From contig CAVUDJ010000019.1 of NCBI GenBank assembly GCA_963740215.1, positions 2,166,239 through 2,230,238 on the forward strand: a stretch of DNA of 64,000 nucleotides, read 5' to 3'. Positions 33,781-41,223 of the stretch are shown here, one piece after another; the stretch's first letter is position 1, and each line of letters begins with the position of its first letter. The notes below the pieces were generated by a model that had not been told where the DNA came from, ran no database searches, and was given only the letters and a program-made list of their open reading frames with translations. The stretch is from CAVVAL01 sp963740215. Lineage in GTDB: Bacteria; Actinomycetota; Actinomycetes; Mycobacteriales; Cryptosporangiaceae. The translations under genes were made by a program, and so were the position numbers.

Positions 33781-34385
33781 ATGGGCACCGACACACGTCG
33801 CAGCAGCAGGACGAAGCTCATCGTCGGAGGACTAACGATGGCCTTCCTCGCGGCCATGGGAGTCTCAGCGGCGCGGGGTCGTCACGCGTGACCGCCACCG
33901 CCGGCCGGGCGACGATCGACGGTCCCGGCGGTGAGACCCGGGTCGTCGTCGACGTCCGGCAGAGCCCCACCACGGACTTCGCGCTGGTGAAGCTCGACAG
34001 CCCGATCGAGAACGTCGAGCCGATCAGGCTGAGCACGCGGGCGCCGGTCATCGGCGACGTCGTGAGGATCGCCGGCTGGGGATCGAGCACGGCCGAGGCC
34101 GACCTGAACCAGCGGCCGGACCGGCTGCAGACCGGCGAGTTCACGGTGCTCCGCGTCACCGACGACAACGTCTTCCTCACCAGCGCGGACCCCGCCAAGC
34201 AGACCAGCGCCTGCTCGTTCGACTCCGGCGCACCGTACTTCGCCGAGAGCCTCGACGGCACCGCGACCCTCGTCGCCACCGAGATCACCGGGCACGACTG
34301 CCCGCACACCGGCGCGGAGACGACCGCTCGGGTCGACTCCATGCTGGAGTGGATCGGCGAGCAGGACCCCTCCCTGCTGTCCTGA
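33781..34385 (+). pseudogene. Decayed trypsin-like serine protease gene
   Basis: The start at 33781 encodes a signal peptide (RTKLIVGGLTMAFLAAMGVS) that ends at a TGA at 33889. From about 33882, in another frame, the rest of a protease continues: ATAGRATIDGPGGETRVVVD, SPTTDFALVKLDSPIENVEP, RIAGWGSSTAEADLNQRPDR and SACSFDSGAPYF with the catalytic Ser. The intact paralog at 48518-49329 shows what is lost: roughly 60 to 80 residues including the catalytic His motif (ASAGHC). A deletion plus frameshift is therefore inferred. The product cannot be an active protease. Confidence 0.85.
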
Positions 34386-34439
34386 CCACTCCGTTCCGGT
34401 CGCCGCCGTCCGCCACCCGGTGCGTGCGGCGGCGGCCGG

Positions 34440-35437
34440 CTACCCGGCCGGCCCCGTCGTGCTGGCGTCGCGTACCTCCCGCCCCACCCGAGCAAGGGTC
34501 GCCGGGTGACCGAAGAGGCCAGGCATCCCGCCGGTGTGCACGAAGATCGTCCGCTGCCCGGCGCGTAGTTGACCGTCGTCGGCGGCCGCGATCAGTCCCG
34601 CCATGGCGCGCCCGGTGTAGATCGGATCCAGGACGACGCCCTCATGCCGGGCCGCGGTGAGCATCGCGTCGAAGACGGTGTCGCCGGGCGTGGCGTAGCC
34701 GGTGCCCACCTGGTCGTGACGGATTCGGAGCGGCGGGGCGTCGTGCGACGCGGACAGGCTGCCCACCAGCTGGGCGACGGTGTGCTCCGGGCTGACCACC
34801 GCTCCGCAGTCCACCCCGAGGACCCGTTCCGGCCCGAGCGCGTGAACGAGGCCGGCCATCGTTCCCCCGGATCCGACCGCGACGACGACCGACGACACGT
34901 CCGGGCACTGTTCGAGCAGTTCGTGCCCGGCGTCGACATAGCCGCGGGCGCCCAACGGGCTGGATCCGCCGAAGGGGACAACCGCCACGACAGCTCCCTG
35001 CTTGTCAAGCGACTCGGCGACCTCGTCGACCACCGGTCGAGTTCGGCCCTGGCGCGATCGCCGGCCCAGACGATGCGAGCGCCCAGCAGGCCGTCGAGTG
35101 CGACGTTGCCGGACTCGGCGCTGCTCGGACTTCCCGCGAGCACCAGGACGACGTCCATTCCCAACTTCGCCCCCGCGGCGGCGGTGAGCCGGGCGTGATT
35201 GCTCTGCGCCGCCCCGCTGGTGACCAGCGTCGTCGCGCCGCCGGCCTGCGCGGTACCAGCGATCCACTCCAGCTTCCGGACCTTGTTGCCGCCGCCGCCG
35301 AGCCCGATCAGGTCGTCCCGCTTGATCCACAGGTCGTCCGGATCGAGTCCGATGGCGCGGGCCAGCCGAGGCGCGGGCTCCAGCGGTGTGGGCCAGGTGG
35401 CCAGGTGGGCGCGGTGCGGCGGTTGCTCGACGACCAT
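34440..35437 (-). pseudogene. Frameshifted PLP-dependent enzyme (D-cysteine desulfhydrase / ACC deaminase family)
   Basis: Starting at ATG 35437 (GAGG 8 bases upstream) one frame encodes LWIKRDDLIGLGGGGNKVRK with the PLP-Lys context, then LVTSGAAQSNHARLTAAAGA and GNVALDGLLGARIVWAGDRA. The family then continues only in another frame: VDEVAESLDKQGAVVAVVPF, VVVAVGSGGTMAGLVHALGP, DPIYTGRAMAGLIAAADDGQ. The switch occurs near 35030-35050 and needs one added or two removed bases. Joined, the parts make a full-length enzyme of about 330 residues. It may be a real pseudogene or a sequence error. Confidence 0.85.
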
Positions 35438-35567
35438 CGGTAGCACCTCGGTTCAGTCCGTCAGAGAGTCGATCACGCAGCCTGGACTGTGCCCTCGTCC
35501 TCGCGGAAGTATGCGTTCGAACAGCTAGGGCTCTGTCGATGCCGGCCTGAGGCGCAACGATCAGCCG

Positions 35568-35945
35568 TCAGGCCGGCGCGGCCGCAAGGCCAGGGGCATC
35601 AAGCAGCGCCGAGAGCCGGCCGAGGTTCTCCGGCCGCGGCCAGTAGTACACCCAGGTGCCGCGACGCTCGCAGTCGACCAGGCCCGCCTCGCGCAGCACC
35701 TTGAGGTGGTGCGAGATCGTCGGCCCGGTCACGTCGAACGCCGCGGTCAGGTCGCAGACGCAGGTCTCGCCCTCGGCGGAGGTGATCAGGGACAGCAGTC
35801 GCAGGCGGACCGGATCGCCGAGGGCCTTGAACGCCTTCGCCAGGTCGACGGCCTGCTCCGGCGCCAACGGCGCGGCGACCAGAGGCGCACAGCAGCCTCC
35901 GCCCGCCGTGAGCAGTGTCTCCGACCCCACACCCTGACCAGACAT
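35568..35945 (-). CDS. ArsR-family repressor, probably metalloid-responsive
   Basis: 125 aa. Winged-helix core: AFKALGDPVRLRLLSLITSA, then ETCVCDLTAAFDVTGPTISH and HLKVLREAGLVDCERRGTWV. The ELCVCDL-type motif (here ETCVCDL) is the classic As(III)/Sb(III) site of ArsR, and an N-terminal GGGCCAP adds two cysteines. ATG at 35945 sits right beside an ArsR-like palindrome at 35955-35968, so it should repress itself. It is divergent from the second arsR and the aquaglyceroporin, which form the likely target operon. Confidence 0.9.
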   Translation of the reverse strand: MSGQGVGSETLLTAGGGCCAPLVAAPLAPEQAVDLAKAFKALGDPVRLRLLSLITSAEGETCVCDLTAAFDVTGPTISHHLKVLREAGLVDCERRGTWVYYWPRPENLGRLSALLDAPGLAAAPA

Positions 35946-35954
35946 CTCTCTATC

Positions 35955-35968
35955 TTGACGTTTGTCAA
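35955..35968. promoter_or_regulatory. ArsR-type operator
   Basis: TTGACGTTTGTCAA is an inverted repeat (TTGAC, four bases, GTCAA) located 10 bases upstream of the arsR start, inside the TTGACA-like promoter. This is typical of ArsR-family autorepression. Confidence 0.7.
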
Positions 35969-35993
35969 ATCAGAGTGCAAGGCCGAAGGGACA

Positions 35994-36057
35994 AACCGGA
36001 CTGTCCGGGAAGTGGTCCCCAACCCGGGCGGCCGAGACAGCCATGTCCCCGACAATT
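35994..36057. repeat. P4 repeat, full copy
   Basis: 64 bases from AACCGGACTGTCCGGGAAG to CCATGTCCCCGACAATT, whose ends can pair imperfectly. It occupies the gap between the two arsR genes (35946-36177). Other copies are at 45436-45499, 33034-33096 (inverted) and 24709-24744 (half). Confidence 0.9.
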
Positions 36058-36168
36058 GGCGGCAACTTCCACCCCGGCGCGACGTCGGGCGGGGGCTAGC
36101 CAGGTGTCGAGTAGGCGCTGGACGGCGGTAGCACCGGCCGCTGGACGAGCTGCATCCGGAACTGCTTG

Positions 36169-36186
36169 TATCGACGCGTGTTGATA
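36169..36186. promoter_or_regulatory. Operator-like palindrome over the second arsR start
   Basis: TATCGACGCGTGTTGATA has arms TATCGAC and GTTGATA (six of seven paired). It spans the GTG start of the second arsR, so a bound repressor could block both transcription and a leaderless start. Confidence 0.5.
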
Positions 36187-36486
36187 TCAGCTGAACCTGA
36201 TGTGATCCGGCTGCTGGCCGATCCGCTGCGTGCCCGGATCATCGAGTTGCTCGCCGACGGCCCTGCCTGCACCTGCCACCTCGTCGAGGACACCGGCGCC
36301 AAGCAGCCGACCGTCTCGCACCACCTACGGGCGTTGCGGGAAGCGGGGGCTGTGGTCGCCGAGCCGCGCGGGCGGTTCACTTACTACCGGCTGGTTCCCG
36401 AGAAGTTCGAGGAGGCCGCCGGCCGGCTGAGCGAGCTGGCCGCACGCGCTCGGGCCAACGCTGCCGCATCGCGGGAGTGCCCGTGA
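36178..36486 (+). CDS. ArsR-family regulator
   Basis: 102 aa from GTG at 36178; no Shine-Dalgarno is seen, so leaderless translation is possible. A TTG at 36166 would add four residues. Core: VIRLLADPLRARIIELLADG, ACTCHLVEDTGAKQPTVSHH and LRALREAGAVVAEPRGRFTY. The ACTCHL segment retains two cysteines at the metal-site helix. It overlaps the aquaglyceroporin gene by GTGA at 36483, so the two are co-translated. It would control that channel in response to arsenite or antimonite. Confidence 0.88.
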   Translation: MLISAEPDVIRLLADPLRARIIELLADGPACTCHLVEDTGAKQPTVSHHLRALREAGAVVAEPRGRFTYYRLVPEKFEEAAGRLSELAARARANAAASRECP

Positions 36487-37220
36487 CCGCCGTTCCGCTG
36501 GCGCGCCGAGCCGCGGCGGAGTTCACCGGCACCGCGCTGCTCGTGACCGTGGTGGTCGGCTCCGGGATCGCCGCCGCGAAGCTGTCCCCGGACGACGTCG
36601 GCGTGCAGTTGCTGGAGAACTCGATCGCCACCGCGCTCGGCCTCGCGACGCTGATCCTGATGTTCGGGCCCGTGTCCGGCGCGCACTTCAACCCGGTCGT
36701 CACGATCGCCGACTGGTGGCTGGGCCGCCGCACCGACACCGGGCTCGGGATCCGCGACCTCTGCGCCTACGTGCCCGCGCAGGTGTCCGGCGGGATCGTC
36801 GGGGCCGTCCTCGCGAACCTGATGTACGGGCTGCCCGCCGTCACCTGGTCGAGCACCAGCCGGTCCGAGAGCAAGCTGTGGCTGGCCGAGGTCGTGGCGA
36901 CGTTCGGGCTGCTGTTGCTGATCTTCGCGCTGGCGCGATCCGGCCGAGCCGCCGTGGCTCCGGCGGCCGTCGGGGCCTACATCGGCGCGGCGTACTGGTT
37001 CACGTCCTCCACCAGCTTCGCCAACCCCGCCGTTACCGTCGGACGCGCGTTCAGCGACACGTTCGCCGGTATCGCACCCGGATCCGTGCCCGGCTTCGTC
37101 CTCGCACAGCTCGCCGGGCTGCTCGTCGCCGTCGCCGCGATCACCTTCTTCTACCCCGACAACGGACGCGCGGCCGGTGACGTCGTCGTCCCGCACGACG
37201 CCGAAACCGCGACCCGGTAA
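36483..37220 (+). CDS. MIP-family channel (aquaglyceroporin), probable arsenite channel
   Basis: 245 aa from GTG in a GTGA overlap. Six hydrophobic segments and two half-helix NPx boxes: GAHFNPVVTI (NPV instead of NPA) and SFANPAVTVG. Fused or coupled arsR-MIP pairs are known in arsenic loci, where the channel lets arsenite out. The NPV first box fits that group rather than a water-only channel. There is no arsenate reductase or ArsB/Acr3 gene next to it here, though an anion transporter of the ArsB/NhaD superfamily is encoded at 37496-38800. Confidence 0.88.
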   Translation: MTAVPLARRAAAEFTGTALLVTVVVGSGIAAAKLSPDDVGVQLLENSIATALGLATLILMFGPVSGAHFNPVVTIADWWLGRRTDTGLGIRDLCAYVPAQVSGGIVGAVLANLMYGLPAVTWSSTSRSESKLWLAEVVATFGLLLLIFALARSGRAAVAPAAVGAYIGAAYWFTSSTSFANPAVTVGRAFSDTFAGIAPGSVPGFVLAQLAGLLVAVAAITFFYPDNGRAAGDVVVPHDAETATR

Positions 37221-37259
37221 CCCCCTGGACGACATCGCCTGGCGTGTGACACTGGTGTC

Positions 37260-37499
37260 GTGGGCTTACTCAGGTGGTCCCGGAATGCGGCCGGCAAGTC
37301 GGCCGGAGCGCTGTCGGCCGGCCTCGGCGAGGTCGACGCGTGCTACCTACCTGAGCGACGCCATCAGCTCGACACCCTCAAGCTCATGAAGAGCATGTCG
37401 ACGATGCGCGACGACACGGAGGCCGGCGCTCCGCCGCGCCCCGTCGACCTGGGCTCCGGTACCGCGGTGATCAAGGTGCGCCGGACCGTAGGAACCTAG
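37260..37499 (+). CDS. Small hypothetical protein, DUF6191-like
   Basis: 79 aa from GTG at 37260. Features: MGLLRWSRNAAGKSAGALSA, then DACYLPERRHQLDTLKLMKS and the end DDTEAGAPPRPVDLGSGTAV. The GAPPxxxDLxxGxAVI ending is what I recall from the small actinobacterial DUF6191 proteins; this is recognition from memory. No signal peptide or membrane segment. It overlaps the end of the convergent transporter gene by four bases and lies 39 bases after the channel gene. Confidence 0.6.
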   Translation: MGLLRWSRNAAGKSAGALSAGLGEVDACYLPERRHQLDTLKLMKSMSTMRDDTEAGAPPRPVDLGSGTAVIKVRRTVGT

Positions 37500-38800
37500 G
37501 AGAACGCGAAGAACCGCAGGTAGAGGTACGGCACTGACAGCGCCACCGTGACCAGCGCGACCACGAGGCCGTACTTGGTGAACTCCCAGAACGTGATCTT
37601 GTGACGGTTGCGCTCGGCGATGCCGAGGACCACGACGTTGGCCGACGCACCAACCGCCGTGGCGTTGCCGCCCAGGTCGGCGCCGAGCGCGAGTGACCAC
37701 CACAGCACGTCCGGATCGGTGGTGCCGCCGTGGGCCGCCTCGACGAGATCGGCGACGATCGGGCTCATCGTGGCCACGTACGGGATGTTGTCGATGACGG
37801 CCGAGAGCACGGCCGACGCCCAGAGCAGCACCATGGACGTGAGCAGCAGCCGGCCTTCGGTGGCGTCGGCGGCGGCCCGCGACAGGGTCTCGATCACGCC
37901 CGTGTGGACCAGCCCGCCGACCATCACGAACAGGCCCATGAAGAAGGCCAGCGTCGGCCACTCGACCTCGGCGAGCGCGTCGCTTGCGGGCAGCCGGGAG
38001 ACCGCCAGCAGGACGCCCGCGCCGAGCAGCGCCACGACGGCCGGCTCCAGGTGCAGCACCGTGTGCAGCACGAACGCGCCGGTGACGGCCGCCAGCACGA
38101 CGAGCGACTTGGTCAGCAGGATCCTGTCGGTGATCGCCTCGCGCTCGGACAGTCGCAGGACGGCCTGCGCGCGTTCCGGGTCGTAGGTGAAGGCGCGGCG
38201 GAACAGCAGCCGGCACAGCCCGACGAACACCACGAGCAGCAGCACCACCAGCGGCGCCAGTACGGAGAGGAAGTCGTTGAACGACAGGCCGCCGCGGCTG
38301 GCGATGATGATGTTCGGCGGGTCGCCCACCAGCGTCGCCGTGCCGCCGATGTTCGAAGCCAGCGCCTCCGCGATCAGGAACGGCACGACCGGTACCCGCA
38401 GCCGCTCGCAGACCAGCAACGTCACCGGCGCGACCAGCAGCACGGTCGTCACGTTGTCGAGCATCGCCGACGCGGAGGCGGTGATCACGACCAGGATCAC
38501 CATGACCCGGAACGGCCTGCCCCGGGCACGCTTGACCGCCCAGATCGCCAGGTACTCGAAGATGCCTGTCTGGCGCAGCACCCCGACGATCACCATCATT
38601 CCGAGCAGCAGGAACACGACGTTCCAGTCCACTCCGGACTCTTCGGAGAAGAATGCGGCGTCGGCGTCGGTGATGCCGAGCGCCAGCATCACCCCGGCAC
38701 CGCCGAGCGCGGCGGCGACCCGGTGGATCCGTTCCGTGGCGATCAGGACGTAGGCGACCGTGAACACGGCGATGGCCGCCCACGGCAGCCAGCCGTTCAC
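37496..38800 (-). CDS. ArsB/NhaD-superfamily (SLC13-like) anion or Na+/H+ transporter
   Basis: 434 aa with about 12 hydrophobic segments. Hallmarks: ITASASAMLDNVTTVLLVAP, NIGGTATLVGDPPNIIIASR, and the repeat-symmetric ASAVLSAVIDNIPYVATMSP, LGADLGGNATAVGASANVVV. The LDNVTTVL and DNIPYV pairs mark the ion-transporter (IT) superfamily that includes ArsB, NhaD and citrate transporters. It overlaps the upstream CBS-domain gene by ATGA, so activity may be controlled by nucleotide binding to that protein. Being next to the ArsR/MIP genes, an arsenite role is possible but not shown. Confidence 0.85.
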   Translation of the reverse strand: MNGWLPWAAIAVFTVAYVLIATERIHRVAAALGGAGVMLALGITDADAAFFSEESGVDWNVVFLLLGMMVIVGVLRQTGIFEYLAIWAVKRARGRPFRVMVILVVITASASAMLDNVTTVLLVAPVTLLVCERLRVPVVPFLIAEALASNIGGTATLVGDPPNIIIASRGGLSFNDFLSVLAPLVVLLLVVFVGLCRLLFRRAFTYDPERAQAVLRLSEREAITDRILLTKSLVVLAAVTGAFVLHTVLHLEPAVVALLGAGVLLAVSRLPASDALAEVEWPTLAFFMGLFVMVGGLVHTGVIETLSRAAADATEGRLLLTSMVLLWASAVLSAVIDNIPYVATMSPIVADLVEAAHGGTTDPDVLWWSLALGADLGGNATAVGASANVVVLGIAERNRHKITFWEFTKYGLVVALVTVALSVPYLYLRFFAFS

Positions 38801-39240
38801 GAAGGGAGCATCCTGTCGAGCAGCGCGTCGAGCGTGACCGCGCCGAGCAGCCGACCGTCCTCGACCACCGCCACCACCGGCGTGCGGGTTCGGGCCATCA
38901 ACGCCGCGATCTCCAGCACGGTGTCGTTGCCGTCCACCACCGGCAGTTCGTGCGCCTTCCTGGGCAGCAGCTCACGCACCGGCGTGCCGGCCAGCGTCTG
39001 GCAGAACGCGTCGGCGCTGACCTCGTCGACCACGGCGGCCAGCTTCGGATCGTCCTGCACATAGCGGGGGATCGCGAACCGCAGCACCTGGGTGCCGGGC
39101 AGGATCGTGTCGGGGAGGCCACGCTCGTCCAGGACGATCAGCCCGGGCAGGTCGCGGTCGGCGAGCAGCCGCGCAGCCTCCAGCGCATCGGTGTCCAAGG
39201 TGACCGTCGGGTACTCCGACGCCAGCTGACGTGCCCGCAT
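38797..39240 (-). CDS. CBS-domain-pair protein
   Basis: 147 aa from ATG at 39240 with GGTGAGG 5 bases upstream. Two CBS modules: ARQLASEYPTVTLDTDALEA ... DLPGLIVLDERGLPDTILPG, and VRELLPRKAHELPVVDGNDT ... TRTPVVAVVEDGRLLGAVTL. Such pairs bind adenosine nucleotides and regulate transporters or enzymes. Translational coupling to the following transporter gene strongly suggests it is its regulatory subunit. Confidence 0.9.
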   Translation of the reverse strand: MRARQLASEYPTVTLDTDALEAARLLADRDLPGLIVLDERGLPDTILPGTQVLRFAIPRYVQDDPKLAAVVDEVSADAFCQTLAGTPVRELLPRKAHELPVVDGNDTVLEIAALMARTRTPVVAVVEDGRLLGAVTLDALLDRMLPS

Positions 39241-39300
39241 ACCGGCCTCACCCCGGTCCAACCTAGCGGTGCGAAGCGACGCGCCGCTTCATGACACCAA

Positions 39301-39735
39301 CTACCGGAGGTGGCGTTCCAGGTCCCGTAGATCCTTGCCGATGTTGCGGCGCACCATCCGGGCCATCAACGGTCCGGCGATCCGGTAGTAGACGCTGGCG
39401 TCACCACGGACGCGGATGCTCGCGAGCGTTCCCTCGGGGTGCGGAGCGAACGCGTACGTGACGTGCATCGGCATCGGCCCGGCCACCGACTTCATGTCCA
39501 GCAGGCGTGGCGGCGCGTACCCGACCACCTTGAGGACGTAGTCGATGCGCTTGCCGAGGAAGTAAGCCGTGCGGGTGACCTCGGCGCCGAGGCCGAACCC
39601 GCCGGCGGCGGTCTCCGTGGTCATCGCGGCCCGCTTGATGCCCTGCGTCCACTCGTGGTCGTGCCGCCAGTCCATCGCGTACTCCGCGACCTGCTCGGGC
39701 GGCAGCGGGATCACCCGCTCTGCGGTGACGTCCAT
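39301..39735 (-). CDS. SRPBCC-family (START-like) protein
   Basis: 144 aa from ATG at 39735. Pattern of polyketide cyclase/dehydrase-like proteins: VTAERVIPLPPEQVAEYAMD, WTQGIKRAAMTTETAAGGFG, and a long C-terminal helix (PLMARMVRRNIGKDLRDLER). It would bind a hydrophobic ligand in the helix-grip fold. The gene is 4 bases after the upstream SRPBCC gene and is co-transcribed with it. A short GAAGCG/CGCTTC stem at 39273-39290 follows it. Confidence 0.85.
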   Translation of the reverse strand: MDVTAERVIPLPPEQVAEYAMDWRHDHEWTQGIKRAAMTTETAAGGFGLGAEVTRTAYFLGKRIDYVLKVVGYAPPRLLDMKSVAGPMPMHVTYAFAPHPEGTLASIRVRGDASVYYRIAGPLMARMVRRNIGKDLRDLERHLR

Positions 39736-39739
39736 CTCG

Positions 39740-40177
39740 TCAGTCTGCGGTCGTGAGGTCGAAGTACGGCGCCGGCTCGCCGCTGCCGAGGTAATGCTGG
39801 AGCCGCTCCAGCATCTGCGCCCACCCGACGGTGACGATCCGGAACATCGGGCTGACCTCGGCGAAGCCGGTGTGGTCGAACACGACGAACGTGCCGGCCT
39901 CGCTCGGGGAGAGCGACCAGCGCACCTCGGTGCCGACCCACTCCGGCGGGCCACCTACGCAGCGCCATTCCACACGCTCCCCCGGCACCGAATCAACCAC
40001 TTCCATATCCCATGACATCGGAGCGTCCGGGAACCAGAACCGGTCGATACCGCCGACCGCGCCGTGCGTCTCGTTCCGGGTCGTCCACCAGCCGGCGATC
40101 CCGTCAGTGCTGGTCAGCGCCTTGTGTACGGCGTCGGGTGGCGCGGCGACGTCTACCTGCATCGCGATGTCGGCCAT
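39740..40177 (-). CDS. AHSA1/SRPBCC-family protein
   Basis: 145 aa from ATG at 40177 (GGGGAGAGATTG upstream). Typical Aha1-C/CalC pattern: IAMQVDVAAPPDAVHKALTS, then TDGIAGWWTT, RFWFPDAPMSWDMEVVDSVP, ERVEWRCVGGPPEWVGTEVR and ending with GWAQMLERLQHYL. It is divergent from an ArsR gene with two matching operators in between, the usual ArsR-AHSA1 arrangement of actinomycetes. Ligand unknown. Confidence 0.88.
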   Translation of the reverse strand: MADIAMQVDVAAPPDAVHKALTSTDGIAGWWTTRNETHGAVGGIDRFWFPDAPMSWDMEVVDSVPGERVEWRCVGGPPEWVGTEVRWSLSPSEAGTFVVFDHTGFAEVSPMFRIVTVGWAQMLERLQHYLGSGEPAPYFDLTTAD

Positions 40178-40204
40178 CAATCTCTCCCCTGCCTCATCAA
40201 GCAA

Positions 40205-40262
40205 TTTCAGTAAAGCCTAAAATAGCTGAGCGTCATCGCGCAAGTTTTAGGATCCGCTAAAG
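40205..40262. promoter_or_regulatory. Twin operators in the ArsR/SRPBCC divergent gap
   Basis: Two 18-base sites of form TTTYAG-N6-CTAAAR: 40205-40222 (TTTCAG taaagc CTAAAA) and 40245-40262 (TTTTAG gatccg CTAAAG), 40 bases apart centre to centre. They fill the AT-rich gap between the divergent starts at 40177 and 40271, so one regulator may control both sides. Confidence 0.7.
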
Positions 40263-40270
40263 TAGGACGC

Positions 40271-40663
40271 ATGGACGCCGTCCGGGTCATCGCCGAGCCC
40301 CGCCGCAGGGAGATCCTGCGGCTGGTCTGGGACGCCGAACGCCCCGCCACCGAGATCGCCCAACATTTCGACATCACGTTCGGCGCGGTCTCACAGCACC
40401 TATCGGTGCTGCGCAAAGCCGGTCTCGTCGTCGTCCGCCGGGACGGCACACGCCGCTTCTACCGCGCCGACCGCGACGCGCTTCGCCCGTACACGCCGCT
40501 GCTGCGCCAGATGTGGGCCGACCGCCTCGACCAGCTCGCCGACCTCGCGGAGGCTGCGGAAGCCGAAGCCGGGACCGGAGCCGGGTTCGCAGCCGCCGAA
40601 CCCCAAGCCGCAGTCACCGAACCCCGAGCCCGAGCCGCAGCCGCCGAGCAGGAGACGCCGTGA
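40271..40663 (+). CDS. ArsR-family regulator with Ala/Glu-rich tail
   Basis: 130 aa. Winged helix: MDAVRVIAEPRRREILRLVW, TEIAQHFDITFGAVSQHLSV and LRKAGLVVVRRDGTRRFYRA. No metal-site cysteines, as in the ArsR subgroup paired with SRPBCC genes. From residue 95 the protein becomes low complexity (EAEAGTGAGFAAAEPQAAVT) made by a degenerate codon repeat (ccgaaccccaagccgcag-like). It overlaps the next gene by GTGA. It is the natural ligand of the twin operators just upstream. Confidence 0.9.
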   Translation: MDAVRVIAEPRRREILRLVWDAERPATEIAQHFDITFGAVSQHLSVLRKAGLVVVRRDGTRRFYRADRDALRPYTPLLRQMWADRLDQLADLAEAAEAEAGTGAGFAAAEPQAAVTEPRARAAAAEQETP

Positions 40664-41121
40664 CCGTGCTCCCCGAACCTGGCCCACCGGTCGTGGTGGA
40701 ACGCCACATCAAGGCGTCGCCGGCAACGGTCTTCACGTTCTTCACCGACCCGCGGCGGTGGCTCCAGTGGCAGGGCGTCGACGCCGAACTCGACCCACGG
40801 CCAGGCGGCACGTTCCGCGTGAACGTCCGCGGCGACGGCTACGCGTCCGGCGCGTTCACGGAATTCGACCCGCCGCGCCGCGCGGTCTTCACATGGGGCT
40901 GGGAGATGCCGGGCAACCCCGTACCGCCGGGGTCGAGCACCGTCGAGATCGAACTCGTCCCCGCGGACGGCGGCACCCTGCTGCGGCTCACCCACCGCGA
41001 CCTGCCGCCCGAGACCGGCGACGTGCACAGGCAGGGCTGGGAACACTACGTCGACCGGCTCGCCGTCCGGGCCGGCGGCGGCGACCCCGGCCCCGACCCC
41101 TGGCTGGCCGCGCTCCCCTGA
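40660..41121 (+). CDS. AHSA1/SRPBCC-family protein
   Basis: 153 aa from GTG at 40660 (AGGAG upstream, GTGA overlap). Pattern: VVVERHIKASPATVFTFFTD, RRWLQWQGVDAELDPRPGGT, GYASGAFTEFDPPRRAVFTW and GTLLRLTHRDLPPETGDVHR, QGWEHYVDRLAVRAGG. This is the standard partner of the preceding ArsR gene. It may bind or sequester a hydrophobic compound. Confidence 0.9.
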   Translation: MTVLPEPGPPVVVERHIKASPATVFTFFTDPRRWLQWQGVDAELDPRPGGTFRVNVRGDGYASGAFTEFDPPRRAVFTWGWEMPGNPVPPGSSTVEIELVPADGGTLLRLTHRDLPPETGDVHRQGWEHYVDRLAVRAGGGDPGPDPWLAALP

Positions 41122-41223
41122 CAGGCACGTTCAGCCGCCGCCGCTCCCGCACCGCGGTTGACCCTGACGCCGTGTCAGCTCGTAGGAAGGAACCGCCAGA
41201 CGACGCAGAGAGGAGCGCAGGCC

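Noticed and set aside
37347..39064. Long open frames on both strands over the transporter gene
   Set aside because: Arg/His/Gln-rich products without motifs and poor third-position GC; they are shadows of the 12-segment transporter and CBS genes.
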